Assembly: GCA_017531845.1 (NCBI GenBank)
Contig: JAFXKI010000011.1
Coordinates: 1-64,000 of the forward strand
DNA: 64,000 nucleotides
Reading direction: 5' to 3'
DNA from: Opitutales bacterium
GTDB lineage: Bacteria; Verrucomicrobiota; Verrucomicrobiia; Opitutales; UBA953
The notes under the pieces were generated by a model. That model saw only the letters and a program-made list of their open reading frames with translations. It was not told the origin of the DNA and made no database searches. A program made the translations under genes and the position numbers. Within the stretch, counting starts at the first letter, position 1, and each line of letters begins with the position of its first letter. Positions 35,356 to 45,201 of the stretch are shown here, piece by piece.

Positions 35356-37860
35356 TTAAAATTCCTTACTTAAGCCGATTCCGAACATGTGGCTGAGGCT
35401 TCCGGAAAACGAGGTCTGAACGCGGTAAACAGCGTCCGCCGTCCAATTGTCACCGAGAGTCAGTCCGACGCGCGGAGCGATTTCAAACGACATCGGCTCG
35501 TCGACCGTTCCTCGGATTTTACTGCGGGAACCCTGATATTCCACAAACTCCGAAGTAATTTCCGGCCGCTCTCCGAATGAGCCGACAAAGCCAAAATCTA
35601 TCCCGAAAACTTTTCCTTCGTCCGCAAAATATTCGAAGCCGGAACCGACACGCAAACGGTAATGGTTATAAATCAGACGATTCAAATCCAAGCGGCTCGC
35701 GGAGCCGGATTCAGTCAATCCTCCGGCATAGGAAAAATTGTATTCAAAACGTAAATACGGCGTAAAATACAAATCCTTTTCAATCTCCGCACGATAGTTG
35801 TAGGCGACAAAAAGCCCGGCATCGACGCCGTCGGTATTTCCGAAATTTTCTCCGAGTGCCGTCTTTCGATTAATGTCGTAATGATGCACGCCGACGGAAG
35901 CGCCGACCGTCAAAAACCAATTGGAAAATTTCGGCGTAAACACCGCAAAAATTTTGGCACGTGCCGCAATATCTTCGAGTGTACCGCCTCCTCCGTGCGG
36001 ATTTGCGGAACCGTGATGAAGCCCTACGGAAAAGCCCGCGATGCGCTCGTCGTCCAACCAGCTATGCCCGCCCAAATACGCACCGAGGTTATCAAAATCA
36101 TAAACCGGATTATCATTCTTCTTCTCGTGATCGACAAAATCCGTAATCAACCCGGAAAAAAACGTGAAATTTGCGGGAACGCGGACACCGTCCGAAGACG
36201 GAGGCGGAGTCCGGCGCGCGCGGGAGATTTCGAGCAAGACCATATCGAGTTCCGTGCCGGACTGCCGAATCGCCATCTCGGCAAGGGAACAATACGGGAG
36301 CGCAGAAAAATTATTTACCGTATCCGTCACGGAATTCGCACCGGAAAGCGCAACGGCTTGCGCGATTTTATTCATTTCATTTGATTGCCCGACGATATAG
36401 TCAACAAAGCTCGAAATTCCGTCGTGCTCATCAAACGAAGCGCGCTTGCGCACATTCCGGTTTTCGACGGTCGCGGCACCGTATTGCCCTTCCGCAATTC
36501 CGCCCACGCCCGGCAGCAACAGCGTAACGTTATCCGAGTAGTAAGCGACTTGCTCAAAAGCTCCCGTCGTCTTCTCCGGATCAGATTCAAAAATAACGAA
36601 ACGATGCCCGGCGGGAAGATTTTGCCCGCCAGCAAGAATCAGTGTCCCTCCCAACTCGACGTTCCCGTTGGCGACGACATTTCCCGCGCGCACGGCGCCG
36701 GCGACGACATCGACATCCACGCGAAGCGCGCCGCCGGAATTGCCGGCATAATCGAAACTTGTTTCCGTCGGGAAATAAACGCCGTATTCGGTCTTCTCAA
36801 TTTTGAGATTACCGTTGACGGTGAGCGTGTCTCCGCTTGTTGCGTAAAGCGTTCCCGCGCCGAGCTGCCATGCTCCGAAAGTGTTTTGCCCGACTTTTGA
36901 GTTCCAATCCGCAACGGAAGAAAAGGCGGTTCCGGCAACGTTCACGTTTCCTGCAACGGTAGTGTGCCCGCCGAAATGCGCGCCGGGATTAACCTGTATT
37001 TCCGAAGAGGCGATTTCAGCCGCTTTTGCTTCGGGATTGTAATATTCACGCCCGTCGGAACCGGTTACCGTATCGCGGACAAAGAGCATTCCGCCCGCGT
37101 TGATGGTGGTTTTTCCCGTATACGTTTGGTCGATACCTTCTTTAAAATACGTGATTGCCGAGCCGTTAAAAACGAGTTCTCCGGCGCCGGAAATTTTTCC
37201 GGAGTAATCAATTTTATCTGCGCCGGAAGCTGCTTTTCTGTTGAAAATCAATTTTGCGGAATTTTCAAGATTCACGTTCCCGGCAAGCGTCGCAAGCGAG
37301 CCGGTTTCGCCGGTACCGATCTGCAAAGCCGCGCCGGAAAGCACGTTTATCTGCCTAAATGCCGCATCCATCTCCACCGTCAGCGTTCCCGCGTTCACGT
37401 TTAACAGATTTCCGGCGAGCCGCGTCGATGTCAGCGTTCCTGTCGAAACGACCGTGCCGACGCGCTCCGCATCCTCGACAGTCAGATTCGAATCCGTGGA
37501 GGAAAAAACGAGAGCAACCGTTGCTTTATTGGTAATCGTCGGGTTTGCGGTTCCGGAAAACGTGATATTGCTTCCGAGCGTAAGCGTGCCGCCAAGCACC
37601 TCTATCCGGGACAGATCAATATTACCGTCGAGCATCAATCCGGCGCTTCCGGTTTTAACAAGAGAGCCGCCGCCCGTTAAATCTCCGGAGAATGTATCGT
37701 TTATCTGCTGGTTGACGACAAGCCGCTCGTCAGGTTTCACTTCCCGAAGCCCGTTCCCGCCAAGATTGTTTATCGGAATTTCCGTAACGGCAAAAGCCGT
37801 CGTTGCCGACAGCCATGCGGCGGCACAAAAAAAGGCGAAAGAAACGTAGCGGGCGTTCAT
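35356..37860 (-). CDS. Autotransporter-type outer-membrane beta-barrel protein
   Basis: From the ATG at 37860 the protein has 834 residues; an upstream in-frame start runs through a copy of the dispersed element and is not used. A signal peptide (about 1-23, ending in TTAFA) is followed by a passenger of about 500 residues with Gly-rich beta-helix repeats (GGGSLVKTGSAGLMLDGN, GGTLTLGSNITFSG). The C-terminal about 270 residues form an autotransporter barrel with alternating aromatic strands, ending in Phe. Passenger function is unknown; the short helix-type passenger suggests adhesion or surface display. slyX is immediately downstream. Confidence 0.85.
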   Translation of the reverse strand: MNARYVSFAFFCAAAWLSATTAFAVTEIPINNLGGNGLREVKPDERLVVNQQINDTFSGDLTGGGSLVKTGSAGLMLDGNIDLSRIEVLGGTLTLGSNITFSGTANPTITNKATVALVFSSTDSNLTVEDAERVGTVVSTGTLTSTRLAGNLLNVNAGTLTVEMDAAFRQINVLSGAALQIGTGETGSLATLAGNVNLENSAKLIFNRKAASGADKIDYSGKISGAGELVFNGSAITYFKEGIDQTYTGKTTINAGGMLFVRDTVTGSDGREYYNPEAKAAEIASSEIQVNPGAHFGGHTTVAGNVNVAGTAFSSVADWNSKVGQNTFGAWQLGAGTLYATSGDTLTVNGNLKIEKTEYGVYFPTETSFDYAGNSGGALRVDVDVVAGAVRAGNVVANGNVELGGTLILAGGQNLPAGHRFVIFESDPEKTTGAFEQVAYYSDNVTLLLPGVGGIAEGQYGAATVENRNVRKRASFDEHDGISSFVDYIVGQSNEMNKIAQAVALSGANSVTDTVNNFSALPYCSLAEMAIRQSGTELDMVLLEISRARRTPPPSSDGVRVPANFTFFSGLITDFVDHEKKNDNPVYDFDNLGAYLGGHSWLDDERIAGFSVGLHHGSANPHGGGGTLEDIAARAKIFAVFTPKFSNWFLTVGASVGVHHYDINRKTALGENFGNTDGVDAGLFVAYNYRAEIEKDLYFTPYLRFEYNFSYAGGLTESGSASRLDLNRLIYNHYRLRVGSGFEYFADEGKVFGIDFGFVGSFGERPEITSEFVEYQGSRSKIRGTVDEPMSFEIAPRVGLTLGDNWTADAVYRVQTSFSGSLSHMFGIGLSKEF

Positions 37861-37907
37861 GAATAAAAAATACGATAAAAAATTTCGAAGAAGATAAAGT
37901 CCGCTTT

Positions 37908-37930
37908 GCGTTCCCGCAAATTGAAATTTG
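37908..37930 (-). repeat. Dispersed element (copy C, inverted)
   Basis: The minus strand reads C, AAATTTCAATTT, GCGGGAACGC, identical over 23 bases to the copies at 13694 and 48348; two further bases (AA) match the latter. It lies between the autotransporter start and the metallophosphoesterase stop. Confidence 0.85.
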
Positions 37931-37933
37931 GAC

Positions 37934-38806
37934 TCACGGCTTTGAGGCGACAAAGTCTACAATGAGAATTTCCGGCGGACAAAACAGGCGCATCGGCAGA
38001 ATGCTCGTTCCCAAACCGCGGGAAACGAACATGCGCCCGCTCCCGGGAACGTCTTTCAGCCCGTAAGCAAAATCCGTTCCGACTCGGCGAGTGGAGCTGA
38101 CCATTGCAAACCCGCCCGGTAAGCAAATCTGCCCTCCGTGCGTATGCCCGCATAGGGTAAAATCCACAGCGCTTTTTCCGACGAGCACGGGATAAGCGTC
38201 CGGCGAATGCGTAAGCACGACCGTCGGCATTTTTTCCTGCGCCTCGAACTTCGGGAAAATATCGGGAACGGCACCGAAGGAATCCGGATCCAACGTTACC
38301 ACCACCTGCATTTGCGCTCCCGTGCGCGGAGCTTCGAAAGGTATTACCGTTTTTCTAAATACGTGAATATCCTGCGCTCTAAAAGCCTTCATTAACGCAT
38401 GGTTTCCGCTGAACGCGTCGTGGTTGCCCAAGCATCCCAATACGGGAACGCATGAGGAAAGCGGACGCAAGCCGCGCGCAATTTCCTCCGCCGACATCAT
38501 TTCCTCTTTTTTCGTCCCTTTAACGTAATCTCCAAGCAAAAAGACGACATCCGGATTCAGCGAAAGTGCCTTTCTCACAATGCGGGAGAGGCGTTTTTCC
38601 TCTCCTTTTCCGCGCCCAAAATGCAAATCCGAAAGCACCACGGCACGCATATTCTTCTGCGTTCCCGCCCACTGCCTGACAGGAACTTCAATTTCCGTAA
38701 CCGTCAGCATCGCCGGCTCAACAAAACGTGCCCACGTAAGAAGCGCGACACCGCAAAGCACTGCGAACCCGCCGACAATTATCAGGCGCACCAGAAATTT
38801 CCTCAT
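37934..38806 (-). CDS. Membrane-anchored calcineurin-type metallophosphoesterase
   Basis: The ATG at 38806 gives 290 residues starting with a basic N-terminus and one transmembrane helix (FLVRLIIVGGFAVLCGVALLTW, about 5-26). The dimetal phosphoesterase motifs follow in order: SDLHFG, GDYVKG, GCLGNHD, LTHSP and GHTHGGQ. This is the plan of the YkuE/YaeI group, which includes enzymes of lipid or UDP-sugar-lipid hydrolysis. The substrate here is unknown. Confidence 0.88.
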   Translation of the reverse strand: MRKFLVRLIIVGGFAVLCGVALLTWARFVEPAMLTVTEIEVPVRQWAGTQKNMRAVVLSDLHFGRGKGEEKRLSRIVRKALSLNPDVVFLLGDYVKGTKKEEMMSAEEIARGLRPLSSCVPVLGCLGNHDAFSGNHALMKAFRAQDIHVFRKTVIPFEAPRTGAQMQVVVTLDPDSFGAVPDIFPKFEAQEKMPTVVLTHSPDAYPVLVGKSAVDFTLCGHTHGGQICLPGGFAMVSSTRRVGTDFAYGLKDVPGSGRMFVSRGLGTSILPMRLFCPPEILIVDFVASKP

Positions 38807-38970
38807 AAGAACCGTTACGATACAAAAAAAATTCCGTAAAACGCCACGATTTTTTTGCCGAACCGGAGGGTTTTCTTCGCCAATTTTTGCGGAAACGCCG
38901 AAGATCCGGCGAAAAATACTCACCAATAGTGGGTTGCGGGAGGTGGCGGAAATCTGCTTTACTTGCGCTC

Positions 38971-40320
38971 ATGTTTGAAAATCTGACCGATCGCATGACT
39001 AACGCCCTGCGCAACCTGCGCGGACTCGGCAAAATTTCCGAATCGAATATCGCCGACGCTCTCGCCGACGTGCGCACGGCCCTTCTCTCCGCCGATGTGC
39101 ATTTCCGCGTTGCGCGCGAATTTTGCGACCGCGTCAAAGAAACCTGCCTCGGGCAAAACGTTCTCGCCGGAGTGGCTCCGGGACAAATGGCGGTGAAAAT
39201 CATTCACGACGAATTAGTCAGGCTTCTCGGCGAAAATTCCACGCAGTTTTCACAGGTTCGCCCGCTCAAAGTCATGCTCGTCGGGCTTCACGGAAGCGGG
39301 AAAACCACTTCTGCCGGAAAGCTCGCGCGCTACCTGCGCTCTCACGGCAACTACCGCCCCGCTCTCGTTGCCTGCGACGTTTACCGCCCTGCCGCTATCG
39401 ACCAGCTTGAAACGCTCGCCACCGCCACGGGAACGCCGTTTTACTGCGACCGCGATTCGAAAGACGTTCCCGCCATCGGCGAAAAATTTTTACGCGAAGC
39501 CGTCAACAACTCCGCAGACCTGATTATTTTCGATACCGCCGGGCGGCTCCAAATCGACGAAAATTTAATTGAAGAAATCAAACGCCTGCGGGAACGCATT
39601 CAGCCGGACGAAGTCCTGCTCGTTGCCGACTCTGCGCTCGGACAGGAAGCCGTGAACGTCGCCAAACATTTTCATGAGGCCGTTAATCTCACCGGAATCG
39701 TGCTCACGAAGCTCGACGGCGATGCGCGCGGCGGGGCGGCACTCTCAATGAAAACAATCACGGGCGTGCCGATCAAGTTCATGGGCACGGGCGAAAAGCT
39801 CGAAGATTTTTCGCCTTTCCATCCGGATCGCATGGCACAACGCATTCTCGGAATGGGCGATGTCGTTTCACTTGTCGAAAAAGCCCAGGAAACCATCGAT
39901 CAAAAAGAAGCCGAACGCCTTGCCGAGAAAATGAAGAAGGCGGATTTCGACCTCGAAGATTTTCTCGCCCAGCTTCAGCAAATGAAAAAAATGGGACCGC
40001 TCGGCAACATCATGAAAATGATGCCGGGCATGAGCGGGCTTCAAGTCGGAGAAAAAGAAGAAAAAAAGCTGAAGCGCACCGAAGCGATTATTCAGTCCAT
40101 GACGAAAAAAGAACGTGCCCGTCCGGAAATCCTGAACGGCTCCCGCCGCGCGCGCATCGCAAAAGGGTCGGGAACGAAGGTTTCGGACGTGAACGCACTT
40201 CTTAAGCAATTTTCACAAATGCGCCAGATGATGAAAATGCTTAAAGGCGGCAAAATGAAGGCACTCATGCGCGGTCTCGGAGGAAAACTTCCCGGCATGG
40301 GCGGCAGGTTCCCGTTCTGA
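38971..40320 (+). CDS. ffh: Signal recognition particle protein Ffh
   Basis: Ffh binds signal sequences and SRP RNA and delivers ribosomes to FtsY. The ATG at 38971 gives 449 residues. The N domain is followed by the GTPase motifs [15 protein letters not shown] (G1), [17 protein letters not shown] and [10 protein letters not shown]. The C-terminal M domain is Met-rich ([16 protein letters not shown]..., ending in [12 protein letters not shown] type repeats). I looked for an SRP RNA gene in the flanks and saw none. Confidence 0.96.
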   Translation: MFENLTDRMTNALRNLRGLGKISESNIADALADVRTALLSADVHFRVAREFCDRVKETCLGQNVLAGVAPGQMAVKIIHDELVRLLGENSTQFSQVRPLKVMLVGLHGSGKTTSAGKLARYLRSHGNYRPALVACDVYRPAAIDQLETLATATGTPFYCDRDSKDVPAIGEKFLREAVNNSADLIIFDTAGRLQIDENLIEEIKRLRERIQPDEVLLVADSALGQEAVNVAKHFHEAVNLTGIVLTKLDGDARGGAALSMKTITGVPIKFMGTGEKLEDFSPFHPDRMAQRILGMGDVVSLVEKAQETIDQKEAERLAEKMKKADFDLEDFLAQLQQMKKMGPLGNIMKMMPGMSGLQVGEKEEKKLKRTEAIIQSMTKKERARPEILNGSRRARIAKGSGTKVSDVNALLKQFSQMRQMMKMLKGGKMKALMRGLGGKLPGMGGRFPF

Positions 40321-40489
40321 TTGCGGCGCGCCCGAAAAAGTTCGAGTTGTCCGCCGGTTTAGTGCGGACGTTCGCGAACGCCGAAAATTTCCGACGGGAA
40401 CGCATTTTTGATGCCTTGCGCACCGTGCGTGAATTTTTCCGCGAAAAAAAAATCTTTCTAAATATATCGGTGTTATTCATTATTTCGGA

Positions 40490-41599
40490 ATGCCTCTAAT
40501 CGACCGACACATTCTTTGGGAGTGGCTGAAAATTTTTGCAATGGCACTCATTGCGATGATTGGCATGTTGCTCATTTCCGCAATTTACAACAACCTTGAG
40601 GATTTGTTGACATGGGGCGTGTCGACGGCGGAATCCGTCGAGTTTTTCGCGATGATTGCGATGGGCTTCCTCCCCATTGTCATTCCGGTTTCGCTTCTCG
40701 TTTCCCTTTTGTTTGCCCTCGGGCATTTGCACAAGAATCAGGAACTAACGGCGATGCGTGCCGCCGGGCTCGGGATTTTCCGCATCACGCGCGCCCTTTG
40801 GATCGCCGGTGCCGCGCTATCCTTCCTGATGCTTGCGCTAAACGCCTCTCTCGTGCCCTATGCCACGGAACGCGCCGCGACGATCCTTTCCGAAGGTGAA
40901 CTCAAATACCGCGAAAGCAAAGGCGACTTCAACCGAGCCAGCGTTCGCGGAGAAACCCTTTTTTTTAACAACGCCTCCGCGCGCCGCAACTGGTATATCG
41001 CCAACTACAATCCCTACACGCACAAAGCCTACGGGATGAATGTTTACACGTACGACGAGCGCGGGCGCATCACTCACGCCCTCGTTTCCGAAACCGCCTC
41101 GTTTGACGAAGCGTCCCGCACGTGGACGTTGAAAAACGGTAAAGAACTTTTTTACGAAAACGGACAGCTCCTGCGTCAACCGAAGTTTTCCGAGCGTAAA
41201 GAATCCGAATTTTCGGAAAATCCCTCGCTCATGGCGCTCATCGGACGCAAAACGAGCGACCTTTCACTTCCCGAAATTCGCCAGATTCTCAACGAGACCG
41301 ACGCGCAAAGCAATCCGCGCATTTCCGAATACGAGGTTTACTACAACTCGGTTTTGGCAAGCCCGTTTTGTTGCCTTATCGTCGTCGGAATCGCGATCCC
41401 GTTTGCCGTCGCCGGCGTGCGCGTCAATCCGATGGTCGGAGTTTCCAAATCCATCGGGCTTTTTGCCGCGTACTATTTGCTAACTAATATTTTTAACATG
41501 CTCGGAGCAAGCCAATGGTTGCCGCCGGTTGTTGCCGCGTGGGCGCCGAATTTGCTCATGTTCGCCTACGCGATTTATCTTTGCCGCAAGGTGAATTAA
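40490..41599 (+). CDS. LptF/LptG-family permease
   Basis: LptF and LptG form the transmembrane pair of the LptB2FG transporter that extracts LPS from the inner membrane. The 369-residue protein has about six hydrophobic segments, with a large periplasmic beta-jellyroll part between the third and fourth (about 105-290). The phrases LLSAIY near the start, QELTAMRAAGLGIFRI near 83-98 and the C-terminal ALPVVAAWAPNLL-type end fit YjgP/YjgQ. Whether it is F or G cannot be decided; the order next to an RluA-type gene gives no help. Confidence 0.85.
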   Translation: MPLIDRHILWEWLKIFAMALIAMIGMLLISAIYNNLEDLLTWGVSTAESVEFFAMIAMGFLPIVIPVSLLVSLLFALGHLHKNQELTAMRAAGLGIFRITRALWIAGAALSFLMLALNASLVPYATERAATILSEGELKYRESKGDFNRASVRGETLFFNNASARRNWYIANYNPYTHKAYGMNVYTYDERGRITHALVSETASFDEASRTWTLKNGKELFYENGQLLRQPKFSERKESEFSENPSLMALIGRKTSDLSLPEIRQILNETDAQSNPRISEYEVYYNSVLASPFCCLIVVGIAIPFAVAGVRVNPMVGVSKSIGLFAAYYLLTNIFNMLGASQWLPPVVAAWAPNLLMFAYAIYLCRKVN

Positions 41600-41627
41600 C
41601 CCTACGGCGTTAAACCGGAAGCCGAAA

Positions 41628-42521
41628 ATGAGCGAACCGGAACCCTGGTTTCCGATTCATCATTTTCGGGCTCTTTTCCCGAAAATGTTTTCTCCGAAAC
41701 GCAATCCCGATTGTTGCGCGTTCCCGCCTCCGGGAGCGCAGGCGAAAAACGCGCCGCTGATAAAGCCGGAAGAATTACCGGCATGGATTATTGAGGAAGA
41801 CGCAGATTTCCTCGCGTTTAACAAACCGGGGTGGGTTGTTTGCCACCCGTCAAAAAACGGTCCGTGGTCGAGCCTCGTCGGTGCCGTACGCGAATGGCGC
41901 GGCGGTGAAACCATGCACCTTGTTTCGCGCCTTGATCGCGAGACCAGCGGAATCATTCTCATCGCGCTCAACCGCGAAGCTGCAAGCAAAAGTCAAAAAG
42001 CCGTCGAGCGACGTTGGGTTTCCAAAACCTATCTTGCCATTCTTGAAGGAGAAATGAGCGAGCCGCAACTCGTCGACGCACCGTTGCGCCCGGACACGGC
42101 AAGCCCCGTTCTCGTCAAGCAGTGCGTGGGCGAAGGTCCGGACGCACAAACCGCCGTCACATTTTTCGAACCGCTGTATCGCGGGAACGAATACACGCTC
42201 GCTCGCGTGGAGCTTCACACGGGAAGGAAACATCAAATCCGCGCCCACGCGCAATACATCGGGCACTGCGTTGTCGGAGACAAACTTTACGGGCACAACG
42301 AACGCCTTTACCTGGATTTTTGCGAAAAAGGCTGGACAGCGCGCCACGATGCCGAACTCGCGCTCCCGCGCCAAGCATTACATGCCGCGCGCCTCGTTTT
42401 TAAAAGTCCGGAATTCCAACGTACCTTTTCTGCGCCTCTTCCCGACGACATGAGAAACTTTTGTTACACGCGCCTCGGAATGTCCGCCGAAGCCTTGCAA
42501 CAAGCCGAAACGCTGGACTAA
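41628..42521 (+). CDS. RluA-family pseudouridine synthase
   Basis: The 297-residue protein contains the RluA catalytic block HLVSRLDRETSGI with the catalytic Asp, preceded by the KPGWVVCHPS phrase. The later phrase TGRKHQIRAHAQYIGHCVVGDKLYG is also diagnostic. It lacks an S4 domain; instead the first 50 residues are a poorly conserved Pro-rich leader. The target (rRNA or tRNA uridine) is not clear from the sequence. It is preceded by the LptF-type gene at 29 bases and followed by the acyltransferase three bases later. Confidence 0.9.
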   Translation: MSEPEPWFPIHHFRALFPKMFSPKRNPDCCAFPPPGAQAKNAPLIKPEELPAWIIEEDADFLAFNKPGWVVCHPSKNGPWSSLVGAVREWRGGETMHLVSRLDRETSGIILIALNREAASKSQKAVERRWVSKTYLAILEGEMSEPQLVDAPLRPDTASPVLVKQCVGEGPDAQTAVTFFEPLYRGNEYTLARVELHTGRKHQIRAHAQYIGHCVVGDKLYGHNERLYLDFCEKGWTARHDAELALPRQALHAARLVFKSPEFQRTFSAPLPDDMRNFCYTRLGMSAEALQQAETLD

Positions 42522-42524
42522 AAA

Positions 42525-43868
42525 ATGTTTTCAGAAACCGACAAAATACTTCCGCTCGCGGAAAGCCGTTCCCGCTTGGCGTGGATTGATTGCGCACGTT
42601 GGATTGCGATGTTCCTTGTCATCGCCTGCCACGCCTGCGATCCGTTCAACTGTAGCCCGGAATCAACGAGCAATCCGGAATTTCTGCGCTGGGGCGCGTT
42701 CTGGGGCTCTATGTTGCGCCCGAGCGTCCCGATTTTCGTGATGCTTACGGGCGCACTCTTATTGCCGGTTCGCGAATCCTCGCTCGGAGGTTTTTACAAA
42801 AAGCGCATTCCGCGCGTGCTGTTTCCGTTTCTGATTTGGTCCGTTGTTTACACGCTGTTCCCGTGGTTTTCGGGGCTGATTTCAGCGTCTCCCGAAGCGG
42901 CAAAAGAGCTTGTCCTCACGTTTTTCCCCTATGCGGGATTTATGAACGGCGGGAACGGTCCGACGACCACGCTTCCCGCCGCGCTTGAAACGCTGGCGAC
43001 CGTTCCGTTTTCGTTCAACTATTTTACCGTTCACATGTGGTATGTTTACATGCTGATCGGGCTGTATCTTTATCTGCCTATTTTCTCCGCTTGGGTGGAA
43101 AAAGTTTCAATGAAAACCAAGTGGGCGTTTCTCGGCATTTGGGCGGGAACGCTCCTCATTCCCTATGCGGATGTTTTCCTCACGCCGCACTTGCCCTTCG
43201 GAAGCGGCTATCTTTTCGGCACTTGCTCGTGGAACGCTTTCGGCACTTTCTACGCTTTTGCGGGATTTAACGGCTACCTGCTCCTCGGGCACGTCCTCGC
43301 GCAGGCGGCTCCTGCAATCAGCCTGAAAAAAGCTCTCGTCATCGGGCTGCCGCTACTCGTTGTAGGAACGCTTTTGACCTATCTCGGCTTTTTCTGGGTA
43401 CGCCTTATGGGAAGCCTCGACTCTCCGGCAGTTTTTGACGCGCTTGCAAACGGCGGGCACCTCGCCGCCCTTCTCGCCGATGCCGCGCGTGCACTCGCGG
43501 GAACGTCTCCGGAACAAATTTCCGCCACCGCCAAAATGTTTCAAGCCGAGCCGATGGTGGAACTTTTCTGGACGTACTGCTCTCTCAATGTCGTGCTTTC
43601 GAGCGCGGCTCTGTTTTTGCTGATTTCCAAAATCAAAATTACTTCCGGTCGCTTTTCCGGTTTTCTCTCCACTCTCGGCAAACTCGGCTTCGGTATTTAC
43701 CTCGTTCACTACTTTTTTGTAGGGCCGAGCTATGTGCTTGCCGTTAAGATCGGTGTGCCGCTCGAGCTGCAAATTCCCGTCTCCGCCGCGTTCGCGTTTG
43801 CCGCCACCTACCTTGCCGTGCGTGCGCTCTACGCGATTCTGCCTCGTCCTAAAATCTTCCTCGGATAA
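42525..43868 (+). CDS. Acyltransferase 3 family membrane protein
   Basis: The 447-residue protein has about ten hydrophobic segments. The first carries the family phrase AWIDCARWIAMFLVIACHACDPF, with the active His in IACHA near 35. The SVPIFVMLTGALLLP and FYKKRIPRVLFPFLIWSVVYT phrases also fit. Such enzymes O-acetylate surface sugars or other lipid-linked glycans (OafA/WecH group). It starts three bases after the pseudouridine synthase stop. An inserted loop of about 70 residues (near 290-350) is unusual. Confidence 0.85.
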   Translation: MFSETDKILPLAESRSRLAWIDCARWIAMFLVIACHACDPFNCSPESTSNPEFLRWGAFWGSMLRPSVPIFVMLTGALLLPVRESSLGGFYKKRIPRVLFPFLIWSVVYTLFPWFSGLISASPEAAKELVLTFFPYAGFMNGGNGPTTTLPAALETLATVPFSFNYFTVHMWYVYMLIGLYLYLPIFSAWVEKVSMKTKWAFLGIWAGTLLIPYADVFLTPHLPFGSGYLFGTCSWNAFGTFYAFAGFNGYLLLGHVLAQAAPAISLKKALVIGLPLLVVGTLLTYLGFFWVRLMGSLDSPAVFDALANGGHLAALLADAARALAGTSPEQISATAKMFQAEPMVELFWTYCSLNVVLSSAALFLLISKIKITSGRFSGFLSTLGKLGFGIYLVHYFFVGPSYVLAVKIGVPLELQIPVSAAFAFAATYLAVRALYAILPRPKIFLG

Positions 43869-43951
43869 AACCCAAACGAAACACGGAATTTCAGCCGCTT
43901 AACGCAACACTCACGAAAAATTTCGCCCTCGAATCCGTATCGTCCCTCTTT

Positions 43952-43975
43952 AACCTTTCACCTTCAACCTTTCAC
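43952..43975. repeat. Short direct repeat AACCTTTCAC
   Basis: AACCTTTCAC occurs at 43952-43961 and 43966-43975 in the 124-base gap before mnmA. It resembles other low-complexity intergenic words in the window. I see no hairpin. Confidence 0.5.
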
Positions 43976-43992
43976 GTTTAGTCTTTTTCGCT

Positions 43993-45069
43993 ATGGCAAA
44001 AGTTTTGGTAGCTCTTTCCGGTGGTGTGGACAGCGCCGTTGCTGCGCTTCTTCTCAAGCGTGAAGGGCACGACGTTCACGCCGCCTATATGCGCACGTGG
44101 ATGAACGAAGAAGGCGGAAAATTTTACGGCGAATGCCCCTGGGAAGACGATGTCGCCAACGCACGCGCGGTTGCCGAGAAACTGGAGATCCCGTTCAAAG
44201 TCGTCGACTTAATCAACGATTACCGCGAGCACATCGTCTCGTATCTTGTAGACGGATACAAAAATGGCGTAACGCCGAATCCGGACGTGCTCTGCAACCG
44301 AGAAATGAAATTCGGCGTATTCGCGCGAAAAGCTTTTGCCGAGGGTTTTGAATTTGTCGCTACCGGGCATTACGCACAACGGCGCGGGAACGCCGACGGG
44401 TCAGCGGATATTCTTTGCGGGAACGACCCTAACAAGGATCAAAGTTATTTCCTTGCCCTGCTCAAACAGGAGCAAGTCCGGCGCGCTCTTTTTCCCGTCG
44501 GGCATTTGCTGAAACCGGAATTGCGCAAAATCGCAGAAGAAGCCGGGCTTCCCAACGCCAAGCGCAAAGACAGCCAGGGGATTTGCTTTATCGGGAAAAT
44601 CCGCATCAACGAATTTCTCGAACAATATATTCCCGAAAAGCCGGGAAAAATCGTCAACACCGCAGGGAGAATTCTCGGCGAACACAAAGGTTTGCATCGT
44701 TACACGATCGGACAACGGCGCGGCATCAATATCCCGTCAAACACCGACAATGAATACTACGTCGTTGTCGCAAAGCGTTTTGAGGAAAACGAGCTCGTTG
44801 TCGCATTTGATCACCCCGACGTTCCCGGGCTCTATACGGACGAATCTTTCGTAAACAATCTTTCGTGGTTAAACAAGCCCGTCACGGAAAAATGCGAATT
44901 ACTCGCTCGCGTGCGCTACCGCGATGCCTCCACTCCGATTATTTTCACGCCTGACGGGAACGGCGGCGCACACATTGCTTACAAACACACTCAGCGCGCA
45001 ATTGCCTCCGGGCAAATTCTCGCGCTCTACGACGGGAACGTGCTTCTCGGCGGCGGCGTATATTTGTGA
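43993..45069 (+). CDS. mnmA: tRNA-specific 2-thiouridylase
   Basis: MnmA thiolates uridine 34 of Lys, Glu and Gln tRNAs. The protein has 358 residues. The ATP-pyrophosphatase motif [13 protein letters not shown] lies at 9-21. The first catalytic Cys is in [13 protein letters not shown] and the second in [10 protein letters not shown]. The C-terminal beta-barrel has RYRDASTP and [14 protein letters not shown]. It follows the acyltransferase gene after 124 bases, so may have its own promoter. Confidence 0.96.
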   Translation: MAKVLVALSGGVDSAVAALLLKREGHDVHAAYMRTWMNEEGGKFYGECPWEDDVANARAVAEKLEIPFKVVDLINDYREHIVSYLVDGYKNGVTPNPDVLCNREMKFGVFARKAFAEGFEFVATGHYAQRRGNADGSADILCGNDPNKDQSYFLALLKQEQVRRALFPVGHLLKPELRKIAEEAGLPNAKRKDSQGICFIGKIRINEFLEQYIPEKPGKIVNTAGRILGEHKGLHRYTIGQRRGINIPSNTDNEYYVVVAKRFEENELVVAFDHPDVPGLYTDESFVNNLSWLNKPVTEKCELLARVRYRDASTPIIFTPDGNGGAHIAYKHTQRAIASGQILALYDGNVLLGGGVYL

Positions 45070-45112
45070 AAAACAGGCAATCCGAGAGCGAAATCCGGCT
45101 TCGGATAGCCAT

Positions 45113-45143
45113 GAAAAAAGTGCCCTTCCGAACAGAAGGGCAC
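45113..45143 (-). terminator. Terminator of the cyclophilin gene
   Basis: GTGCCCTTC (45120-45128) and GAAGGGCAC (45135-45143) pair perfectly around CGAACA. On the minus strand the hairpin is followed by six U. It lies about 60 bases beyond the stop at 45202. Confidence 0.88.
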
Positions 45144-45201
45144 CGGAGATTTTTAAGGGAAGCAACGTCGGATACGGCGGGCTTTCCCGAAAGATGTGCA
45201 A

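Noticed and set aside
38807-38970. Possible SRP RNA gene next to ffh
   Set aside because: No GGUCAGGUCCGGAAGGAAGCAGC-like core or long hairpin was found in either flank.
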